This document shows positions 45,250 to 53,085 of a stretch of DNA of 64,000 nucleotides, one piece after another. A model generated the notes under the pieces. The model worked only from the letters and a program-made list of their open reading frames with translations. It made no database searches and was not told where the DNA came from. The stretch is from Corynebacterium glyciniphilum AJ 3170 (GTDB lineage: Bacteria; Actinomycetota; Actinomycetes; Mycobacteriales; Mycobacteriaceae), in contig NZ_CP006842.1 in assembly GCF_000626675.1 (NCBI RefSeq), positions 2,728,001 to 2,792,000 of the forward strand, given 5' to 3'. Both the position numbers and the translations under genes were made by a program. Every line of letters starts with the position of its first letter. The first letter of the stretch is position 1.

Positions 45250-47580
45250 ATGCCTGACTCCTTCCCCACCTACGCCGACTGGCTGTCCGGTCACCCCGAC
45301 GACGTTCTCGTCGACCTGCTCTGGCGACTGCGTGCCTTCCACCCCAGTTCCCTGGGGTCGGTCTCGGACGTGGCCGCGTTGCGTCGGCTCGACGCCACCG
45401 GACTCGCCGTCCTGCACGCCCTCGTCGTCGCCGGGGCGGACCATCAGCCGGTGGAGCTGGAGGATGTCACGACGAACCTCACGCAACTGTGGGACGCCGC
45501 CGGTACCGACCCGGAACGCCGCGCGGACACCGCGGCTGTCCGGGCGACAACCCACACGTTGGCCTCCTGGGGGCTGGTCTTCGGGCCGGGCCTGTCAGTG
45601 TCGCCGCAGGATCCAACGACAGCGCCGGGTGCGATGAAAGTACCGATGCACCTGCCACCGTTGTTCTCCGCCACGACCGACCTGCCCTGGGTGCTGGTGG
45701 ACGGCTACCGTTGCCCGATCCCGACCGAGGATCTGCCGGAGGTCCTCAATGCACTGCCGACCCGACAACGCCGTCTGCTCGACACCCTCGAGCTGTCCGG
45801 TGGTATCGGGCACTCTGCGACACTCGACGATCCGGAGCGCCCCCTGGCCCGGATGATCGCGGCAGGGCTGCTGGACCGGGTCGACGCTCAGACCGCCCGC
45901 CTGTCGCTGCGCGTGTCAGCGAGCATCTCCGGACGCGTCGTGCCCCTGCCCGGCGGGGATTTCAGTGCGCTGGAGAGCCCGGTCGCATCGTCCCGTCCGG
46001 ACGCCCGCACCGACGCCACCGCGGTCGCGCGGGTGGTCGAGACCGCCCGCCTGGTGGCCGACGTCCTGCAACAGATCGGGAACACGCCCGTACGCCCCCT
46101 CAACGCCGGAGGGATCGGGGTACGGGAGATCGCCCGGCTGTCCAAGGCACTGGGCCTCGACGCAGCCGTCGTCAGCGACACGCTCGTCCTGTGCCGTCAC
46201 GCCGACCTGATCGCGGTCGGGCTACCTGTCCCCGCTCCACAGGACGTCATCGGCAACGGCAACTTCTGGTCATTAAGCGAACGCGGTGCCACGTACCTGT
46301 CCGCGCCCCTCTCCCGACGCTGGGCAATGCTCGTCGACGGATGGCGCCACAGCCCGCACGCCCCGTGGTCGGCGCAGGATGACGCCGGCACCGACGCCCA
46401 CCTGCTGCAGGAATCCCTGGACGCAGCCGAAGCAGCGGCACTCCGGGGTGTCGTCGCCGCCAGTGGACAGGTCATCACGGCGGAGGGACTGTGGCGGATC
46501 CGGCCGTCCGTCGCAGCGGTGACATCCGAGGCCGCCGTCGACAATGTCCGCGACGAGTGTGTGATCCTGGGGCTGTCCGCAGACGGGGAACCGTCCTCGG
46601 CGGCCGTCGCACTGGCCGCCACCGTATCCGACGGAGACAGTGACAGTGCCGACGAAGACCGGCTCACCGCCGCACTGGCCGACATCCTGCCTGCCCCGGT
46701 CGGCATGCTGATCATCCAGGCGGACATGACGATCCTCGCCCCCGGACTGCTCGACGGGGACACCGAAGCGAAACTGCGGGCCTTCGCTGACGTCGAGTCC
46801 ACCGGTATGGCCAGCGTCTGGCGGGTGACCAGGGAGAGCATGCAACGTGCCGTGGAACGGGGAGAAACCGCCGAAGGTATCGAGGACTTCCTGGCAGGCA
46901 TGGCACCCGATGTCCCCCAGTCCCTGTGGTACCTGATCCAGGACACGTTCCGCACCCACCGTCCCGAAACCCCGGTGGTCGGCAGCACTGCCGCCAGCGT
47001 GTTGACCGCACCCGACGAAAAGTCCATGGCCGCGATCATGGACACCGACGCCGCGGAGGAAACAGGACTCCGCCTGCTCTCCCCCACCGTCGCCGCGAGC
47101 TCGGTGCAGTTGTCGCTGGTGGTCGAGGCACTGGAGGACGAAGGTGTGACCATCAGCATCGACGGCGACACCGGCACCGGACGTGCCACCGCGGCACCGG
47201 TGTTCTCCACCGTCCCGGACCCGGACCGTCCCGCGACGTCCTTCACACAGGTCGCCGACCAGCTCGCCGGCGCGGTAGAGGGGTTCCGTCGCACCCGTCA
47301 GGACGAGGACGACGAGGCGGGCCACAGCGGCGAGACCACACGTGTCCACGAACCCCGTGCCATCATGGCCGCTCTACGTCACGCCTACGACGCAGGGACC
47401 TCAGTGGAGATCAGCTACGTCGACGCCACCGGGTCAGCCGTGCACGAGTGGATCTCCGTGGTCACGATGAGCCCGGTGTCGATCATCGGCGTCACCGAGG
47501 CCGGTGGTCAGTCGCTGCACATCCAACCGCACCGCGTCGCCTGGGTAGGCACACCGGTAGAAGCGACCGATGAACCGTGA
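45250..47580 (+). CDS. Helicase-associated (XPB-partner) protein, Rv0862c-like
   Basis: A 776-residue protein of the family encoded directly before XPB in actinobacteria. Winged-helix-like segments are seen: GGIGVREIARLSKALGLDAA and LLDTLELSGGIGHSATLDD. The C-terminal ~80 residues (EPRAIMAALRHAYDAGTSVE onward) form a WYL-like beta domain with QPHRVAWVG. No ATPase motifs. It probably assists XPB in repair. A -10 TAAAGT (45234-45239) lies close to the ATG at 45250, which is preferred over GTG 45238. Confidence 0.82.
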   Translation: MPDSFPTYADWLSGHPDDVLVDLLWRLRAFHPSSLGSVSDVAALRRLDATGLAVLHALVVAGADHQPVELEDVTTNLTQLWDAAGTDPERRADTAAVRATTHTLASWGLVFGPGLSVSPQDPTTAPGAMKVPMHLPPLFSATTDLPWVLVDGYRCPIPTEDLPEVLNALPTRQRRLLDTLELSGGIGHSATLDDPERPLARMIAAGLLDRVDAQTARLSLRVSASISGRVVPLPGGDFSALESPVASSRPDARTDATAVARVVETARLVADVLQQIGNTPVRPLNAGGIGVREIARLSKALGLDAAVVSDTLVLCRHADLIAVGLPVPAPQDVIGNGNFWSLSERGATYLSAPLSRRWAMLVDGWRHSPHAPWSAQDDAGTDAHLLQESLDAAEAAALRGVVAASGQVITAEGLWRIRPSVAAVTSEAAVDNVRDECVILGLSADGEPSSAAVALAATVSDGDSDSADEDRLTAALADILPAPVGMLIIQADMTILAPGLLDGDTEAKLRAFADVESTGMASVWRVTRESMQRAVERGETAEGIEDFLAGMAPDVPQSLWYLIQDTFRTHRPETPVVGSTAASVLTAPDEKSMAAIMDTDAAEETGLRLLSPTVAASSVQLSLVVEALEDEGVTISIDGDTGTGRATAAPVFSTVPDPDRPATSFTQVADQLAGAVEGFRRTRQDEDDEAGHSGETTRVHEPRAIMAALRHAYDAGTSVEISYVDATGSAVHEWISVVTMSPVSIIGVTEAGGQSLHIQPHRVAWVGTPVEATDEP

Positions 47581-47603
47581 CTGACGTGAACGGTGTCAAC
47601 GCG

Positions 47604-47609
47604 TAGAAT
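47604..47609 (+). promoter_or_regulatory. -10 element (TAGAAT) upstream of xpb
   Basis: TAGAAT lies in the 86-bp gap, so xpb can be transcribed apart from its upstream partner. GAGGAGG precedes the GTG start. Confidence 0.45.
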
Positions 47610-47666
47610 GATCTGGTTGCACAAGCGGCAACGCACACCTGCACCAACCCCTGTGAGGAGGCACCC

Positions 47667-49313
47667 GTGGGACTCGGCGACGGCCCGCTGATCGTCCAGT
47701 CGGACAAGACCGTGCTGCTGGAGATCGGGCACGCCCAGGCGCAGGAGGCCCGCACCGCGCTGGCCCCCTTCGCGGAACTGGAACGCGCCCCCGAACACGT
47801 CCACACCTACCGCATCACGCCGCTGGCCCTGTGGAACGCCCGGGCCGCGGGACACGACGCCGAACAGGTCGTGCACGTGCTGGAAACCTACTCCCGGTTC
47901 CCCGTCCCCCAACCCCTGCTGGTGGACGTGGCCGAGACGATGGAACGCTACGGTCGGCTCATTCTTGCCAACCATCCCGCCCACGGGCTGGTGCTGGAAT
48001 CGACCGACCGTGCGGTCCTCGCCGAGATTCGTCGGCACAAGAAGATCCGCCCGATGCTCGGTGAGGAGATTGACGAGGACACCCTCATCGTCCACCCCTC
48101 CGAACGTGGCCGGCTGAAGCAGGAACTGGTCAAGGTCGGATGGCCCGCAGAAGACCTCGCCGGCTATGTCGACGGCGAAGCACACCCCATCACGCTGTCC
48201 ACCGAACAGGAAAACTGGCAGCTGCGCGACTACCAGGAGATGGCCGCCGACTCCTTCTGGGCCGGTGGCTCCGGCGTGGTGGTGCTGCCCTGCGGCGCCG
48301 GCAAGACAATGGTCGGCGCAGCGTCCATGGCGAAGTCCCAGACCACGACGCTGATCCTGGTGACCAACACCGTCGCCGGACGGCAGTGGAAGGACGAGCT
48401 CGTCCGGCGCACCTCCCTCACCGAAGATGAGATCGGCGAGTACTCAGGCGAAAAGAAGGAGATCCGCCCCGTCACCATCGCCACCTACCAGGTCGTCACC
48501 CGCAAGACGAAGGGCGAGTTCCGTGCCCTGGAACTCTTCGACTCCCGTGACTGGGGCCTGATCATCTACGACGAGGTGCATCTGCTGCCCGCCCCGGTGT
48601 TCCGCATGACCAGTGACCTGCAGTCGCGCCGACGCCTGGGCCTGACCGCCACGCTGGTGCGCGAAGACGGTCGCGAGGACGACGTCTTCAGTCTCATCGG
48701 CCCTAAACGCTACGACGCCCCCTGGAAGGACATCGAAGCCCAGGGCTGGATCGCCCCCGCCGACTGCACCGAGGTGCGCGTACAACTCACCGAGTCCGAG
48801 CGCATGGTGTACGCCACCGCCGAACAGAACGAGAAATACCGGCTGGCGGCGTGTTCACCGGCCAAGAACCGGATCGTCCGCAGGATCCTCGACCAGCACC
48901 CCGACGAACCGACACTGGTCATCGGTGCCTACATCGACCAGCTCGAGGAACTCGGTGACGAACTCGACGCGCCGGTCATCGACGGACGCACCACCACGCA
49001 CCGCCGCGAGGAACTCTACGCTGCCTTCCGCAGCGGCGAGTTGCGCGTCCTCATCGTGTCGAAGGTGGCGAACTTCTCCATCGACCTGCCTGGCGCATCG
49101 GTCGCGGTTCAGGTCTCGGGAACCTTCGGCTCCCGTCAGGAGGAGGCCCAGCGGCTGGGCCGGATTCTGCGGCCGAAGCCAGACGGTGGCCCCGCATACT
49201 TCTACTCCGTCGTCGCCCGCGACACGTTGGACGCCGACTACGCCGCCCACCGTCAGCGCTTCCTGGCGGAACAGGGGTACGGCTACCGCATCATCGACTC
49301 GGTCGACCTGTAG
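47667..49313 (+). CDS. xpb: DNA repair helicase XPB
   Basis: A 548-residue superfamily-2 3'-5' helicase. The N-terminal damage-recognition domain begins GPLIVQSDKTVLLEIGH, Walker A is LPCGAGKTMVGAAS, motif II IIYDEVHLLPAP, then LGLTATLVREDGREDD (with the RED motif) and the C-lobe QRLGRILRPKPDGGPAYFYS. Closely follows the mycobacterial XPB (Rv0861c) in length and order. A GTG start with GAGGAGG is used. Works with the preceding protein. Confidence 0.97.
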   Translation: MGLGDGPLIVQSDKTVLLEIGHAQAQEARTALAPFAELERAPEHVHTYRITPLALWNARAAGHDAEQVVHVLETYSRFPVPQPLLVDVAETMERYGRLILANHPAHGLVLESTDRAVLAEIRRHKKIRPMLGEEIDEDTLIVHPSERGRLKQELVKVGWPAEDLAGYVDGEAHPITLSTEQENWQLRDYQEMAADSFWAGGSGVVVLPCGAGKTMVGAASMAKSQTTTLILVTNTVAGRQWKDELVRRTSLTEDEIGEYSGEKKEIRPVTIATYQVVTRKTKGEFRALELFDSRDWGLIIYDEVHLLPAPVFRMTSDLQSRRRLGLTATLVREDGREDDVFSLIGPKRYDAPWKDIEAQGWIAPADCTEVRVQLTESERMVYATAEQNEKYRLAACSPAKNRIVRRILDQHPDEPTLVIGAYIDQLEELGDELDAPVIDGRTTTHRREELYAAFRSGELRVLIVSKVANFSIDLPGASVAVQVSGTFGSRQEEAQRLGRILRPKPDGGPAYFYSVVARDTLDADYAAHRQRFLAEQGYGYRIIDSVDL

Positions 49314-49316
49314 GAT
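49311..49316 (+). promoter_or_regulatory. -10 element (TAGGAT) for leaderless DUF3239-like gene
   Basis: TAGGAT overlaps the xpb stop codon and is 8 nt before the GTG at 49325. Confidence 0.5.
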
Positions 49317-49324
49317 CATTCACC

Positions 49325-49966
49325 GTGGTCAGCTTCAACTTCACTGTCGACGAGCCCTTCGCCCGCAAACACAACGAGTTCTTCCGTGACTCCCGCCGGT
49401 TCCAGTGGTCGGCCGGGTTGATGGGCGCGATCATGATCGCCGCTGCAGTGATCCTGTTCGTGGTCGTGGACGCGGGCTGGGCGGTGATCGTGGGCATCGC
49501 CGCAGTGATCATGGCGCTGATCTGCTTCATCATGGTGCCGGTGTTCCCCCGCCAACTCGGATCGCCGCAACACTACTACGACGCCTACGCGCTTGCCCCC
49601 ACCGTGATCGCCCAGGTCAACCCACGTGACGTCGTCCTGATGTCGCTGGTGGACACCGCGGCCACCGGTGCCGCCAGGTCACGTCCGGCCCTCGCACTGC
49701 GCACCGTGACATCGATCCCCGGGGTGGAACGCAAGGTCGGTGAGCGGGTGCCGGCGATGGCCGTCACCGGAATGCGGTCAGTGGGCCAGCAGGAGCACTG
49801 GGAACAGATCTCCCCGATGCCGGTGGCGTGGGGGACACAGGACCGGTCCGTGGTCGCCGAGGCAGAGAAGGCCATCCCGGAGTCGGAGTGGGCCCGGCTG
49901 GAGTCCCTGATCGACCGGCTCGAGGACGTGCAGAAGACCCGGCACCTGCTGCTCGAGCTGGAGTAG
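49325..49966 (+). CDS. DUF3239-like membrane protein
   Basis: A 213-residue protein with two adjacent helices (WSAGLMGAIMIAAAVILFVV and GWAVIVGIAAVIMALICFIM) and a C-terminal cytoplasmic domain with YYDAYALAPTVIAQVNPRDV, REVER-like VERKVGERVP and a helical end. The content fits the corynebacterial DUF3239 family, from memory. Function is unknown. Start GTG 49325 is favoured by the -10 overlapping the xpb stop. Confidence 0.65.
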   Translation: MVSFNFTVDEPFARKHNEFFRDSRRFQWSAGLMGAIMIAAAVILFVVVDAGWAVIVGIAAVIMALICFIMVPVFPRQLGSPQHYYDAYALAPTVIAQVNPRDVVLMSLVDTAATGAARSRPALALRTVTSIPGVERKVGERVPAMAVTGMRSVGQQEHWEQISPMPVAWGTQDRSVVAEAEKAIPESEWARLESLIDRLEDVQKTRHLLLELE

Positions 49967-49992
49967 GTTCCGGCACGTCCCCATGCCGACGC

Positions 49993-50055
49993 CGAATTGT
50001 CGCCCTCCCAGGTAGGAAATCGGGTCGATTCCCGACTCGGGCGGGCGACAATTCG
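49993..50055. terminator. Branched palindrome between convergent genes
   Basis: Outer arms 49993-50005 and 50043-50055 pair perfectly (13 bp). Inside, TCGGG and CCCGA flank a 6-nt loop to make a second stem. It separates the convergent DUF3239-like and DinB genes. Confidence 0.65.
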
Positions 50056-50066
50056 ACATACGGGGG

Positions 50067-50654
50067 CTACCGGAAGCGTTCGGCGATTTCCTGCAGTCTC
50101 GCTGCATGGACGGACCAGTCCGCCTCGTCCGGGAGGTTCGTGTTGTTCTTCCGCAGCCCGATGCTGCCGTCGAGTTGTTCCCGCAGGATGTCCGCATGTC
50201 CTGCATGACGGGCAGTCTCCGCGATGACATGGGTGGCGATCTCACCCAGACTCTTGCGCCTCCTGTCCGCCGGCCAGTGGCGCACCGTACCAACATCGCT
50301 CACCGGACGCCGGGACAACGTCTCATTGGAGAACTCCCAGACCCTGCGGTAGAAGGCGATGATGTCGTCGACAGTCTCATCCGGAGCAAGATAGAGGTCG
50401 ATGTGCGGGTCAACGTCGGCCTGTTCGACGGTAATGCGCTCGCCTGCGACCGGCCATTCCCGTCCGAAAGTCTCCCCGAAGTAGCCGATTTCGGTGTGTG
50501 CGACGTGTTTGACCAGGCCTGCCAGGTTCGTGCCGGTGGCGGTGAGGGGACGGCGCGCGTCGTACTCACTGACTCCCTCCACTTTCCACAGCAGGGCATC
50601 GCGACTGGCCTGGAGGTAGTGGAGCAGGAATCCGTTGGTGTCGTCGAGGTTCAT
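50067..50654 (-). CDS. DinB/DUF664-family protein
   Basis: A 195-residue four-helix-bundle protein of the DinB/YfiT superfamily. Metal-binding His candidates are LVKHVAHTEIGYFGE and the ETARHAGHADILREQLDG motif, characteristic of DUF664. Family members include mycothiol- or bacillithiol-dependent S-transferases, so a thiol-detoxification role is possible, but the substrate is unknown. Convergent with the DUF3239-like gene. Confidence 0.85.
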   Translation of the reverse strand: MNLDDTNGFLLHYLQASRDALLWKVEGVSEYDARRPLTATGTNLAGLVKHVAHTEIGYFGETFGREWPVAGERITVEQADVDPHIDLYLAPDETVDDIIAFYRRVWEFSNETLSRRPVSDVGTVRHWPADRRRKSLGEIATHVIAETARHAGHADILREQLDGSIGLRKNNTNLPDEADWSVHAARLQEIAERFR

Positions 50655-50718
50655 GGGTCCATCATGACCCTTGCCTGCGTGGAATGTAGCGTCATGCAGC
50701 CCCCAGCTTCTCCCGCTA

Positions 50719-50773
50719 CACTGGGACTCACTGACGGTGATTGTTCAACAATCACCGTCAGTGAGTCCCAGTG
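50719..50773. repeat. 55-bp perfect palindrome upstream of pxpA, with GntR-like operator at its centre
   Basis: Arms 50719-50745 and 50747-50773 are perfectly complementary (27 bp) around a single C. A -10-like TACACT (50717-50722) overlaps its left edge, and the pxpA ATG lies 19 bp after its right edge. The centre reads TTGTTCAACAA, matching the FCD-GntR operator pattern TTGTNNNACAA. The GntR gene is at the end of the same operon. As RNA it would be a 27-bp hairpin in the leader. Confidence 0.85.
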
Positions 50774-50791
50774 CAGAGACGAAAGGCCCCG

Positions 50792-51547
50792 ATGCCCACC
50801 ATCGACCTGAACGCCGACCTGGGCGAGACCACCGGTGGCATCGCCGTGGCCGACGACCCAGCCATGATCGCCTTGGTCTCCAGCGCCAATGTCGCGACCG
50901 GGTTCCATGCGGGTGACCCCCACGACATCGCCGCCACCGTCCGCGCCGCCGCTGAACGCGGAGTTACCGTCGGGGCGCACATCGGCTACCGGGATCCCGG
51001 AAACTTCGGGCGAACCACCCTCGACATCGACCCCGACCAGCTTGCCGACGAGACTCTCTATCAGATCGGTGCACTCGATGCCCTGGCCCGGGCCCACGGG
51101 ACGAAAGTCAGCTACGTCAAACCTCACGGAGCGCTCTACAACACCATCGTGCACGACAAGTCACAGGCCCGGGCGGTCGTCGACGGTGTCCGGGCATTCG
51201 GTGACCTGCCGCTCATGCTCCTGCCCGGCAGTGTTGCAATCGACCTCGCCGAGGGTAAAGGCCTGCGGGTGATCCGGGAGGCGTTCGCCGACCGCAACTA
51301 CACTTCTGCCGGCACGCTTGTCCCCCGGTCGGAGGCGGACGCCGTGATCACCGATCCGGACGCTGTCGCCGCGCGCGTCCTGCAGGTAGCCACCACCGGC
51401 GCCGTTACCGCAGTGGACGGCACGGTCCTGCGCGTCGATGCTGAATCGGTGTGCATCCACGGTGACTCCCCGGGCGCGGTGGAGCTCTCCCGGATGATCG
51501 TCGAGAAACTTCGCGCCGACGGCATCGATATCAGGAGTTTCCTGTGA
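50792..51547 (+). CDS. pxpA: 5-oxoprolinase subunit PxpA (LamB/YcsF family)
   Basis: A 251-residue subunit of the ATP-dependent prokaryotic 5-oxoprolinase, which opens pyroglutamate to glutamate. Motifs: IDLNADLGETTGG, SANVATGFHAGDP, GVTVGAHIGYRDP, YVKPHGALYN and EAFADRNYTSAGTLVPR. The ATG at 50792 follows GAAAGG. Its end overlaps the pxpBC start (GTGA). The palindrome upstream suggests tight control. Confidence 0.93.
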   Translation: MPTIDLNADLGETTGGIAVADDPAMIALVSSANVATGFHAGDPHDIAATVRAAAERGVTVGAHIGYRDPGNFGRTTLDIDPDQLADETLYQIGALDALARAHGTKVSYVKPHGALYNTIVHDKSQARAVVDGVRAFGDLPLMLLPGSVAIDLAEGKGLRVIREAFADRNYTSAGTLVPRSEADAVITDPDAVAARVLQVATTGAVTAVDGTVLRVDAESVCIHGDSPGAVELSRMIVEKLRADGIDIRSFL

Positions 51548-53085
51548 CCACGGATGCGACACCGGATGCGACACCGGTCCACCGGGTCGGCTCGCGGGCG
51601 GCGCTCGTCGATCTTCCGGACCTGGCGACGGCAATGGTCTGGCACTCCCATCTGGCCACCCACCCGTTAAGAGGCCAGCGCGACATCATCGCCGCAGCCC
51701 GTACCGTCCTCGTTGTGCTGGATTCACCGTCGGCGGCAACGGCGGCGATGAAGCAGCTCAGGACACTCCGCCCTACCGAAAGCGCTGGCGGGAATGCATC
51801 CCGGACTGTGACCGTCGACGTCGTCTACGACGGCCCCGACCTGGAGACGGTCGCTGACCAGCTCGGCACCACGGTCGACGGGGTGATCGAGCACCACACC
51901 TCGTCGACGTGGACGGGTGCATTCGGTGGTTTCGCGCCGGGGTTCACCTACTGTGTGGGTGACAAGGTACCGTCCGTCTCCCGCCGGGACTCTCCCCGCA
52001 CGGAGGTCCCGGACGGAGCCGTGGGCCTGGCGGGTGAGTTCTCCGCAGTGTATCCCCGCAGTTCACCGGGTGGCTGGCAGCTGATCGGCACGTCCGCGAC
52101 TCCGGTGTGGGACGCATCGGAGCAGGAGCCTGCCCTGATCCGACCGGGCGACCGTGTGGCGTACCGGGCGGTCAGGGAACGGGTGGAGGTCTGCCCGTCG
52201 GCTCCCGAACGCGACGGCGACGTGCAGGAACGCGCTTCTCTGACGCTGACCGACCCCGGTCTGCTCACAGTGATCGAAGATGCCGGCCGCCCTGGGCACG
52301 GCGGGGTGGGAGTCACCGGCTCCGGTGCCGCAGACATGGCCTCAGCCCAGGTCGCCAACGACGTCGTGGGCAACCACCCCGGAGACGCGGTCCTGGAGAA
52401 CATCGGCGGACTGTCACTGACGGCCCTGCAGGATGTGGTGGTCGCGGTCACCGGCGCGGAAACCACGGTCACGGTAGACGGTCGCAGCCGAGCGTTGGCC
52501 TCTCCCCTGCTGGTCACCGAGGGGTCGACGCTGGTGGTTCCGGGCGTCGACGACCCTCACCACGGGCTACGCAGCTATGTCGCGGTACGGGGCGGTGTCC
52601 GGCACAACGGAGAGGTGCTGGGGTCGCTGTCGTCGGATGTTCTCTCGGGTCTCGGGCCAGGTCCACTGGTCGCCGGCTCCGCGATCGAGGTGGGTGCCGG
52701 CCAGGTGGCTCCGACCCGTACGGGCACCAATCCGGTGCGTGTCCCGGATGTGCTGCGCGTCGTCGCCGGCCCCCGTGACGCCTGGTTCGCCGACGGAACG
52801 GAGGCACTCACGGGTCGGGAGTGGACGGTCAGTCCGTCGTCGAACCGGGTGGGGGTGCGACTGTCGGGCACTGCCGTGAACCGCAGCGACGACCGGGAGC
52901 TTCCGAGTGAGGGGATGGTCGCCGGCTCTGTCCAGGTGCCGCCGGACGGTCAGCCCGTCCTTTTTCTACGGGATCATGCCGTCACCGGCGGCTACCCCGT
53001 CATCGCCACTGTCATCGCCGAGGACCTCGACGCCGCCGCCCAGCTGGCTCCCGGCGCGACGGTCAGATTCGAGGAGTACACATGA
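51544..53085 (+). CDS. pxpBC: 5-oxoprolinase subunits PxpB and PxpC fused in one protein
   Basis: A 513-residue fusion. Residues about 15-220 are PxpB/KipI-like (carboxyltransferase domain, subdomain C-D): TWTGAFGGFAPGFTYCVGD and GSPRTEVP-type RRDSPRTEVPDGAVGLAG. Residues ~230-510 are PxpC/KipA-like: LTVIEDAGRPGHGGVGVTGS, RSYVAVRGGVR and SPSSNRVGVRLSG. Together with PxpA it makes a complete 5-oxoprolinase. The start is a GTG overlapping pxpA. The fusion is also known elsewhere among actinobacteria and removes the need for separate B and C genes. Confidence 0.92.
   Translation: MTTDATPDATPVHRVGSRAALVDLPDLATAMVWHSHLATHPLRGQRDIIAAARTVLVVLDSPSAATAAMKQLRTLRPTESAGGNASRTVTVDVVYDGPDLETVADQLGTTVDGVIEHHTSSTWTGAFGGFAPGFTYCVGDKVPSVSRRDSPRTEVPDGAVGLAGEFSAVYPRSSPGGWQLIGTSATPVWDASEQEPALIRPGDRVAYRAVRERVEVCPSAPERDGDVQERASLTLTDPGLLTVIEDAGRPGHGGVGVTGSGAADMASAQVANDVVGNHPGDAVLENIGGLSLTALQDVVVAVTGAETTVTVDGRSRALASPLLVTEGSTLVVPGVDDPHHGLRSYVAVRGGVRHNGEVLGSLSSDVLSGLGPGPLVAGSAIEVGAGQVAPTRTGTNPVRVPDVLRVVAGPRDAWFADGTEALTGREWTVSPSSNRVGVRLSGTAVNRSDDRELPSEGMVAGSVQVPPDGQPVLFLRDHAVTGGYPVIATVIAEDLDAAAQLAPGATVRFEEYT

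Noticed and set aside
46197..47349. Two long minus-strand frames opposite the XPB partner
   Set aside because: Ser/Pro/Arg-rich translations without domains; the plus strand carries a recognised family.
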